The position numbers and the translations under genes were made by a program. DNA of 64,000 bases, taken from NCBI GenBank assembly GCA_022984795.1, contig JALIHJ010000025.1, positions 1 to 64,000 on the forward strand, written 5' to 3'. Below are positions 54,476-61,358 of this stretch, piece after piece. Below the pieces are notes generated by a model that saw nothing but the letters and a program-made list of their open reading frames with translations, was not told the DNA's origin and made no database searches. Numbering within the stretch: position 1 is the first letter of the stretch; the number at the start of each line of letters is the position of its first letter. The DNA is from Fabrea salina. Taxonomy: Eukaryota > Ciliophora > Heterotrichea > Heterotrichida > Fabreidae.

Positions 54476-56494
54476 TTACTTCCTTACTTGGAGCGAAACA
54501 GACCAGGAGTACTTGGTTTGGTCTTTTTTGCACTGAATGTGCTCAAGCACCCTTGACTCTCCGGGAGGCACCTCTTTTTCGTTAACTCCAGACTTCACTC
54601 CAAACTCCACGTTTCTGGAGTCTCTTAGGTCTATTTTAGTAAGGGCCTTTGAAGAACCCGAGTTCGAAGCTACAAAGCTGCACCCTGCAGTGTGCTTGAA
54701 GCTGTACAAAGTCACTCCTCCTCGCGAAGAAACTGTTTCTCCTAAATGCTGCACAGCAGCTCCCCAGGCAAGTTCGTTCAAAAAGGGATCCATGTAGTGG
54801 CGGGAACACTCTAGGGGAGAAGAATGGTGAATGCTCAACACAACTGCTCGCGACTCCACACTGTAAAGGTGCAAGTACCCTAGATGCTCTAGCCACTGAG
54901 CTACTTGGTCTTGGCCTTTGTCTTCTACTCCCACTGCAAACAACTCATAGAGTCCTTGCAAAGTGATTCCTTGTTCTGTGCTTGTGTACTTGTTGCAAAT
55001 CACTCTCCAAAAGTCAGTCTCAGATATGCTTTGCCCAAGTCTGTGTGCAAAGCCAATAAACTCCTGTGGACCTAGTACTTGGTTCATGTCCACGTCAAAC
55101 CTTCGAAAAACGTCCCTTACCGTGCTTTGAATCGTGGGATGCAGAACTCCTTCTTCTGTAACAAAGTTAAACTGGGGAGGTCTAGCATTTTGGGGCACCT
55201 GAAGACTACAGCCACTGCTTATAGGAACTATGATGTATTCTCCAGGTTCCAAGTTCACTTCTAGTTGGCTGTCCCGATCAGTGATGTTTTTTGGAGAGGC
55301 TGAGTAAAAGCAGTAAGACCCGTGGTGGTTCTTAAGAACTACTATGCCTAAGTCTAGGTACCTTCTGTACTCCTCCACTCCTACAGACCTTTCGTCTTCT
55401 TGGTGAAGTCCTACCACTACTTGGCACCTTTGAGCTACTGAAACTGAGTAGTACTCTCTGGCTATAGCCCCTGCTTCTCTGTCCTTAATAATTAAGTTTC
55501 TCATGCGCATTTCATAAGGAAAGCCTACTTTGCCCACTACTACTCTTGAAAAACACCTGAAAAAGTCATAAACGTTCATCCAAAACTCTCCATCGTGCTT
55601 ATCGAATTTCGGTCTAAGTTCAGCTTTAAGCCCCTGAGTCCACTCCCTTGAAAAGTCGCTGTAGGGTCCCTCCCACTCAAAAGAACCCCAAGGATTCCTT
55701 AGATTGATCAAGTAGTGCCCTTGGGCATACTCAACCCTTATAATAGAGTAGTAGTGCCCAGGAACCATTCCAGAGTCTTCGTCTACTCCATCCTCAGTTG
55801 CTGCAGTTAAGCAATAGCCTTGGTTGTGCCAGGTAACCATCCAGTTCCAAAACACTAAGCTCTCAACTTCATCTTCATAGTCTTTGAAGAAGTAAGAAAA
55901 AGCAGGTGCCCCTGTCAAGTCCATAAAAGCCTCTGCTGCAAAGCCTCCTTTAAGTGCTAAGTAGGACCCATGGAGTTTTGCATAAGCTTTTTCCAAAAGC
56001 ACCACCCACAGCTCTGGTCCATTGTTTTCACTGAAAACTGGCTTGTTTGTGGAGCTGTCACAAGGGATTAAGTCGTCTATAGTAACACTTTGCCATTCTC
56101 CGTTTTTGCAGAGTCTAACTCTGTAAATTCCAGCTGAGTTTGTTCTGTTGGTTTCAAAAAGCCTTTTAATAAGGTTGTTCCTGTCAGTCAAAGCACACAG
56201 AGCACACATGAACCAGCAGTTTCCTAGCTTTCCTTGATTAATGTCACTTTGGTCTATGCTGTTCTGAAACACTTCGATAGAGCCTTCCATAAACTCTTCA
56301 GGGCGTTTCCAAACACACCTAAGGCCTTTTTGGCTCTTGTCGCCGTATATCGAGTACTTAGAGGGAACAAAAAAAGGGTCAATGAACTTGTGGGACCTCA
56401 ACAGTGAAAACACAAAGTCTAATCTTACGTGGTCTAAAGGGACTCCTTGGAACTCTTCCCTGAGTTTACTTAACTCATTTTCGTGGCTCTTCAT
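54476..56494 (-). CDS. Calpain-family cysteine protease, active site intact
   Basis: A 672-residue protein starting at 56494 (MKSHENELSKLREE); the frame extends 34 codons upstream into the neighbour's promoter. The catalytic residues are Cys93 in QGKLGNCWFM, His247 in PGHYYSIIRVE and Asn267 in LRNPWGSFEW. The core runs to about 320. A beta-sandwich CBSW/C2-like domain follows (SRVVVGKVGFPYEMR, ASPKNITDR, LEPGEYIIVP), then an EF-hand-like helical part (VFRRFDVDMNQVLGPQEF near 505) and a C-terminal beta domain. Calpains cut proteins in a calcium-controlled way in the cytosol; ciliates have many. Whether this one needs calcium cannot be told. Confidence 0.92.
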   Translation of the reverse strand: MKSHENELSKLREEFQGVPLDHVRLDFVFSLLRSHKFIDPFFVPSKYSIYGDKSQKGLRCVWKRPEEFMEGSIEVFQNSIDQSDINQGKLGNCWFMCALCALTDRNNLIKRLFETNRTNSAGIYRVRLCKNGEWQSVTIDDLIPCDSSTNKPVFSENNGPELWVVLLEKAYAKLHGSYLALKGGFAAEAFMDLTGAPAFSYFFKDYEDEVESLVFWNWMVTWHNQGYCLTAATEDGVDEDSGMVPGHYYSIIRVEYAQGHYLINLRNPWGSFEWEGPYSDFSREWTQGLKAELRPKFDKHDGEFWMNVYDFFRCFSRVVVGKVGFPYEMRMRNLIIKDREAGAIAREYYSVSVAQRCQVVVGLHQEDERSVGVEEYRRYLDLGIVVLKNHHGSYCFYSASPKNITDRDSQLEVNLEPGEYIIVPISSGCSLQVPQNARPPQFNFVTEEGVLHPTIQSTVRDVFRRFDVDMNQVLGPQEFIGFAHRLGQSISETDFWRVICNKYTSTEQGITLQGLYELFAVGVEDKGQDQVAQWLEHLGYLHLYSVESRAVVLSIHHSSPLECSRHYMDPFLNELAWGAAVQHLGETVSSRGGVTLYSFKHTAGCSFVASNSGSSKALTKIDLRDSRNVEFGVKSGVNEKEVPPGESRVLEHIQCKKDQTKYSWSVSLQVRK

Positions 56495-56518
56495 ATTATA
56501 ACGTATAATATTCACAGA

Positions 56519-57028
56519 ATGGAATCTGAAAAAAAGTTTAAAGTGGACATAGGAAACCCCAGAGGAGACAACATAACCGAGTCTGAAGTTGAGCAAGCAA
56601 TCAGGGACATTCTTAACTGGGTATCCTCGAACGTTCCTAACTTTTCACCCTCAGAAGGAACTTCAGACTCCTTGGTTGCAAATGGTCCTTTTGCTTTGAA
56701 GAAACTTTTTGAGATCCACGACGGAGGAGTGCCTCTGCAAGACACCTTCAGAACCATCCCAGTTCAGCAGATCAAGCAAGCAGTGGAAGCAGGCGAAGTC
56801 TCCATAAACTGGAAAGTGAGTTACCTGCCCTTTGCTCGGAATAACGAAGGGGAGTTCTTGGTGGCAGACTTAAGTACAGGAGAAGTACTTGAGTGGAGCA
56901 TTGACTACGGAGTAGGAGAGCAACTAGCCCAAAGTGTGGGGCTTTATCTCGAAAACATTAGAAACAACATGCTGTCTCACAAGTACCAATACATTGACGA
57001 GGATGTAGGCATTATTGAAGGAGTTTAA
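56519..57028 (+). CDS. SMI1/KNR4 (SUKH) family protein
   Basis: A 169-residue protein if started at the ATG at 56519, which clears the calpain start by 24 bases; an upstream ATG at 56483 would overlap it. Residues about 20-140 fit the SUKH fold, with the signature YLPFARNNEGEFLVADLSTG and VLEWSID corresponding to the family's LPF-x-x-D-x-x-G-D-x-x-x-D and W-D. In eukaryotes SUKH proteins include yeast Knr4/Smi1 (cell wall and signalling) and tubulin-related factors; in bacteria many are immunity proteins. The job here is unknown. Its stop abuts the next gene's stop (TAATTA). Confidence 0.78.
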   Translation: MESEKKFKVDIGNPRGDNITESEVEQAIRDILNWVSSNVPNFSPSEGTSDSLVANGPFALKKLFEIHDGGVPLQDTFRTIPVQQIKQAVEAGEVSINWKVSYLPFARNNEGEFLVADLSTGEVLEWSIDYGVGEQLAQSVGLYLENIRNNMLSHKYQYIDEDVGIIEGV

Positions 57029-57481
57029 TTAATCAAAGTTTAGGGTTTGGTTTTTAAGGAACTTAAGGATTTTCTTTTTTTCCAAAGAGTTGGTGTAGTA
57101 AGCAGTCGGAGTGCCTTCTTTGAGGTAAACTAACGCGGGCAAACTACTTACGCCTAGGTTTTGGCAAGTGTTTTCAGTGCAGTCGAGTTCCCCGAACAAA
57201 ACTGGACTGCGTTTTTTGACTTTGGCCTTTTCAGCTGCTTTGTTGAGTTGTGACAAGTGAGTTTGGTCAGGGTTTGTGTAGCAGTAAAGAAGCATTTCTC
57301 TGTTGGAGGCACTGCTGAGTTTACTTAGTTTTTGGTCGTCCAAAGAAACTACATAGTTGATTTCGTCCACTTCGGGGTACCCAATGTACTTTCTGAGTTT
57401 GTAGTAGTACCCCTCGTGTTCCAGAAAGTAATACCCAAGTATGAATATCGACAAATAAGGGTACTTGTAAGGTGCTTTCAT
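57029..57481 (-). CDS. Thioredoxin-fold protein without CxxC
   Basis: A 150-residue protein. Residues 1-25 include a short hydrophobic stretch (YPYLSIFILGYYFL) that could be a membrane anchor or signal. Residues about 55-150 fit thioredoxin: EMLLYCYTNPDQTHLSQL in place of the active-site strand and helix, VLFGELDCTENTCQNLGVSSLPALVYL with the conserved cis-Pro, and a final helix KKILKFLKN. The CxxC is replaced by TNPDQ, so it should not act as a disulfide oxidoreductase but may bind substrate, as some PDI-like or quiescin-like domains do. Divergent from the kinesin-3 gene by 32 bases. Confidence 0.72.
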   Translation of the reverse strand: MKAPYKYPYLSIFILGYYFLEHEGYYYKLRKYIGYPEVDEINYVVSLDDQKLSKLSSASNREMLLYCYTNPDQTHLSQLNKAAEKAKVKKRSPVLFGELDCTENTCQNLGVSSLPALVYLKEGTPTAYYTNSLEKKKILKFLKNQTLNFD

Positions 57482-57513
57482 TTTATTAGGGTTTCATAGG
57501 CTTTGTAATTAAA

Positions 57514-60500
57514 ATGGCTGATTCTGCTGTGAAAGTAGCTGTCCGGGTTCGTCCGTTCAACGCAAGGGAGAAGTCTGAAGGAGCCGAACTCTGTGTAAGC
57601 ATGGAAGGAAACATGACTAAAGTCTTCAACCAACAAACCTCTTACGAAAAAGAGTTTTTTTTCGATTATAGTTATTGGTCCCACGATGGCTTTGTTGAAG
57701 ATCCCGAAACTGGAATCCTCAACAAAGACTCTGCAACCTCTAAGTACGCAGACCAACAAACTGTGTTCGAAGACCTTGGAATAGGCGTACTCAACAACGC
57801 CTGGGAAGGTTATAACTGCTGCTTGTTTGCTTATGGCCAAACAGGCTCTGGCAAGTCTTATTCCATGGTTGGTTACGGACCTAACAAAGGCATCATTCCG
57901 ATTGCCTGTGAAGAGATTTTCAAGCGCATTTCTGGCTCCTCGAGTCCTTATGTAGAGTACAAAGTCAGTGCGAGCATGGTAGAAATCTACAACGAACAAG
58001 TCCAAGACTTACTTCAGCCTCCTCAAAACCGAGTTAAAGGAGGCCTGCGCATTCGAGAAGACCCTAAACAAGGAGTCTTTGTAGAAGGAATGCAAGCTAA
58101 GTCCGTTGGTTCTTATGAAGAGATTTCTGCTGTCTTGGACTTAGGGAACAAGCACCGCACTGTAGCTGCTACTCAAATGAACGCTACTAGTTCCAGAGCA
58201 CACACTGTTCTTACAATTGACTTTACTCAGATTTTTTATGACGAAGACTCAGGAAAACCCCTTAACAGGAAGCAAAGTAAAATCAACCTAGTTGACTTAG
58301 CTGGCTCTGAACGCGCTTCTAAAACAGGAGCAGCTGGCGACAGGTTGCAAGAAGGCAGCAACATTAACAAGTCCCTGTCTACTTTAGGAAAAGTGATCAC
58401 TGCCCTAGCTAAAAGAGGCTCAGGCAAACTAGGCAAAGGCGAAGTGATTCCTTACAGGGAAAGTAAACTAACCCGGATTCTGCAAAACGCTTTAGGAGGT
58501 AACTCCAAAACTACTATGATTGCAGCTATTTCTCCCGCTACTTTTAACTTTGAAGAAACTTTAAGTACCCTTAGGTACGCTGACGCTGTGAAGTCTATTA
58601 AGAATCAAGCTATAGTAAACGAGACTCCACAAGAGAAACTCATTAGAGAACTCAAAGAAGAGAACGAAAAGCTCAAAGCCCTACTAGAAGGAAAAGCTTT
58701 GCCTGAAGGAAGCGCAAGTTCCAGAGTGGACGATGACATCAGGCGTCAGTACGAACAGCAAATTGAAGAACTCAGGAAAGCCAAAGAAGAAGCAGAAAAG
58801 ACCTGGCAAGAAAGAGCTAATGCTCCTACTACCCCTGCAACAGGTCTCCCTGCACTTCCACAAACCCAGAGACCTGATGCTCCGCACCTTTCAAACCTCA
58901 ACGAAGACCCCCTACTTTCAGGGTACATCCGGCACGTGTTCAAACCTGGGGCCAACCGGATAGGCAAAAAGAACCCTGACGACATGCCTGACATAGTAAT
59001 AGAAGGTTTGGGAATTGGAATCAACCACTGCACTGTAGTCCTCAACGATGACGAGGCCAAAATAATACCTTCACAAGACCCCAACCTAAAAACCATGGTG
59101 AACGGGAAGTTACTGACTAGTGAACAAATACTGGAAAATCAAGACAGAGTTAAGTTTGGGAACCACAACTTCTTTTTGTACATAGATCCTGAAGAGATTT
59201 CTAACCAAGAATTTGACTGGGAGTACGCTGTGAACGAAGCCAACGCAGAGCAGGTCAAAGGACTGATAGGGAACCAAGACGAAGAACTCAAAGCTCAACA
59301 AGAAGAAATGAAAAAGAAACTCGAAGCTGAGTGGGAAGAAGCCAGACGCAAAATGGAAGAAGAACGCAAACAGCTAGAAGAACTCCTCAGCTCCAAAGAA
59401 AAAGACGACTCAGCAACCCGCAAAGCTTTAGCTGAAAGAGAAGGCGAACTCATTGCTAGGCAACGAGCTATGGAAGAAGAAATGCGCAAAAAAGAAGCCT
59501 CGCTCAAAGCTTACGAAGAAAACCGCCTAGCTTTAGAACGCCTTAAAAAACTACTCACTCACGCTATCCAGCAAATCAACGAAGCTAACGAAAGAGCTGT
59601 TTTGCTAGGGAAAAGCGTTATATTCCAGCCTGAGCTGTACAGGGAAAAACGAGCTGACGGAACAATAGGCTCAGGACTTGCAAGCACTAACGTCAGGATC
59701 AAAGTAGTGTACCCAGAACTCTCAGATGACATTAAGATCCACTGGTCGCTTGACAAGCTTGAAGGACGCCTGATTGATATGCAAGAAATCTGCAACCAAC
59801 TCTCAATGGGAGCTTCTCCCGAAGACATAGACGTAGGTTACGACCCCTTTGCTGACAAAATCGAAAACATCGAAGAAACTTACCAGTTAATTGGGCACTC
59901 CTACATATACCTAGACGTAGTCTACTACTTGATGGAAGTCGACGAGGACTACATTCCTATAATTGACGACAGAGGCTCCAAAAAGGGGTCTTTGAGAGTT
60001 GCTTTGAAAACTGAAGTGAAAGGCATGAACTTAGAAGACTACGACAACCTAAAAGAACTACTCAACAAGAACTTAGACATAACCCTTAAAATAGTAGAAG
60101 CTGTAGACATTCCTGAAAACTACAGCACCAACATGTACTGTGCTTACAACTTAACAATGTGCAGTCAAGAAGAGTTCACTACGGAAAAGTGCATGGAAAC
60201 AACTACTAACCCCCAGTTCAACTACACCAAAGTGCACTCAGTAGCAGTGACTCCAGAAATAGCTGAAGACTTTTTAAACCATGCTTTGGCCATAAGTGTG
60301 TTTGGAGACATAACTCAAGAAAAGAAACAAGAAGAAATCAACAAACTCAAACACGCTTCTACTACTAACTACGCTATGGCACAAGCCAACATTAAAGCCA
60401 ACATGGACTTGTCAGATATCGAAGAAGAAGACCAAGACAACTCTCCTTTGCGCAAAAGCACCACTAGAGGCGTAACTGAGCTCAAAACCAAACTTGAGCA

Positions 60501-60651
60501 AAAAGAAGAACTCATCCAGAAACTCAAAGCTGAACAACTCCAAAAAGAAGAAGAGTACAACCGCAAAATGCGTGAAATCGAAGAAAAAGAAAAGAAACTG
60601 GAAAACGTCGCAGTTGCCAAGCGAGGGTCTTGTGCTTGTATTATCTTCTAA
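57514..60651 (+). CDS. Kinesin-3 motor with FHA domain and CaaX box
   Basis: A 1045-residue motor of the KIF1/Unc-104 group. The motor (about 5-370) is complete: AYGQTGSGKSYSMVG, SSRAHTVLTI, LVDLAGSERASKTGA, VIPYRESKLTRILQNALGGNS. The family's extra loop is seen in FFDYSYWSHDGF. An FHA domain lies near 465-570 (RHVFKPGANRIGKKNPDD, GIGINHCTVVL, VNGKLL). Coiled coils (590-690), a KIF1B-type region and a C2-like domain (about 845-950) follow. The C-terminus is CIIF (Cys1042), a CaaX motif whose final Phe favours geranylgeranyl transferase I. Kinesin-3 motors move vesicles and, in cilia, membrane cargo; usual members bind lipid through a PH domain, which I do not see here. Confidence 0.93.
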   Translation: MADSAVKVAVRVRPFNAREKSEGAELCVSMEGNMTKVFNQQTSYEKEFFFDYSYWSHDGFVEDPETGILNKDSATSKYADQQTVFEDLGIGVLNNAWEGYNCCLFAYGQTGSGKSYSMVGYGPNKGIIPIACEEIFKRISGSSSPYVEYKVSASMVEIYNEQVQDLLQPPQNRVKGGLRIREDPKQGVFVEGMQAKSVGSYEEISAVLDLGNKHRTVAATQMNATSSRAHTVLTIDFTQIFYDEDSGKPLNRKQSKINLVDLAGSERASKTGAAGDRLQEGSNINKSLSTLGKVITALAKRGSGKLGKGEVIPYRESKLTRILQNALGGNSKTTMIAAISPATFNFEETLSTLRYADAVKSIKNQAIVNETPQEKLIRELKEENEKLKALLEGKALPEGSASSRVDDDIRRQYEQQIEELRKAKEEAEKTWQERANAPTTPATGLPALPQTQRPDAPHLSNLNEDPLLSGYIRHVFKPGANRIGKKNPDDMPDIVIEGLGIGINHCTVVLNDDEAKIIPSQDPNLKTMVNGKLLTSEQILENQDRVKFGNHNFFLYIDPEEISNQEFDWEYAVNEANAEQVKGLIGNQDEELKAQQEEMKKKLEAEWEEARRKMEEERKQLEELLSSKEKDDSATRKALAEREGELIARQRAMEEEMRKKEASLKAYEENRLALERLKKLLTHAIQQINEANERAVLLGKSVIFQPELYREKRADGTIGSGLASTNVRIKVVYPELSDDIKIHWSLDKLEGRLIDMQEICNQLSMGASPEDIDVGYDPFADKIENIEETYQLIGHSYIYLDVVYYLMEVDEDYIPIIDDRGSKKGSLRVALKTEVKGMNLEDYDNLKELLNKNLDITLKIVEAVDIPENYSTNMYCAYNLTMCSQEEFTTEKCMETTTNPQFNYTKVHSVAVTPEIAEDFLNHALAISVFGDITQEKKQEEINKLKHASTTNYAMAQANIKANMDLSDIEEEDQDNSPLRKSTTRGVTELKTKLEQKEELIQKLKAEQLQKEEEYNRKMREIEEKEKKLENVAVAKRGSCACIIF

Positions 60652-61323
60652 TTATAACTTTTCATAAGTCAACCGAGTCCAAAAGTAGTAGTTAGGAATC
60701 ACTTCATTTCCCCTTTTTCCTCTGTAAAGGTTGTAAAGAATCCCCACAGCTAAGTACACAAACGCCCCTGCTACCAACCCCACCACTAACCACCAAACCA
60801 ATCCTATGCTTTTGGAGTTCTTGAACCCACAGCCTGCTTGGGTCTTTTTGCTAAGAAACACATGGCAGTAGTCCAAACTACTTTCAATCACCTCCCAAGG
60901 CCCTTCAGTTTGGCTGCACTCCAGCACAAAAGTTATCCCTTGCTTAGTGGCTGAAGACCTTTCAATGCACAAGTCTCCTCCTGAGTAAGTGATTTGCAAA
61001 CCTAGTTGTGGGTACTCTGGGTCCAGCACTGAGAAGCTGTGCATTTCGTGTCTGCCTAGAATGTCGCACTCTTCAAAAGTGTCTGCAAGTATCTCTACAA
61101 CTTCAATTGCTGCGGCGTTTTGGGCACCGCACACTTCAGGAATGTTTACTCCAAAGTTAAATACGTACTTGGTGTTGAATAAAAAACTGTCTGAATAAGT
61201 GAACACCCAAGGGTCGTAGTAAGGTCTCTGCAAAGCAGACCAGTCAAACACTAAGTCATTTACTCTATCTTCCCAAAACAAAGGGTCTCCAGCTACTAGC
61301 CCTAAAACTAAAACGTACAGCAT
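60652..61323 (-). CDS. Type I membrane protein with MRH/Atg27-like lumenal domain
   Basis: A 223-residue protein starting at 61323 with signal peptide MLYVLVLGLVAG. The lumenal part (about 40-165) has paired Cys in the order of mannose-6-phosphate receptor homology and Atg27 proteins: VCGAQNAAAIEV, LQITYSGGDLC, GITFVLECSQ, LDYCHVFLSKKTQAGCGF. One membrane helix follows (WWLVVGLVAGAFVYLAVGIL) and a short cytosolic tail with YYFW and YEKL, possible sorting signals. Such proteins cycle between Golgi, endosomes and, for Atg27, autophagy membranes. Which of the two families it belongs to cannot be settled by eye. Its stop abuts that of kinesin-3. Confidence 0.72.
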   Translation of the reverse strand: MLYVLVLGLVAGDPLFWEDRVNDLVFDWSALQRPYYDPWVFTYSDSFLFNTKYVFNFGVNIPEVCGAQNAAAIEVVEILADTFEECDILGRHEMHSFSVLDPEYPQLGLQITYSGGDLCIERSSATKQGITFVLECSQTEGPWEVIESSLDYCHVFLSKKTQAGCGFKNSKSIGLVWWLVVGLVAGAFVYLAVGILYNLYRGKRGNEVIPNYYFWTRLTYEKL

Positions 61324-61358
61324 AGATTTAATTTCAGTTGTAAATATAAATATTGAAA

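Noticed and set aside
57478-58005. 175-codon open frame on the minus strand over the kinesin-3 start
   Set aside because: Antisense to a highly conserved motor domain; no recognisable product, and it would extend into the thioredoxin-fold gene.
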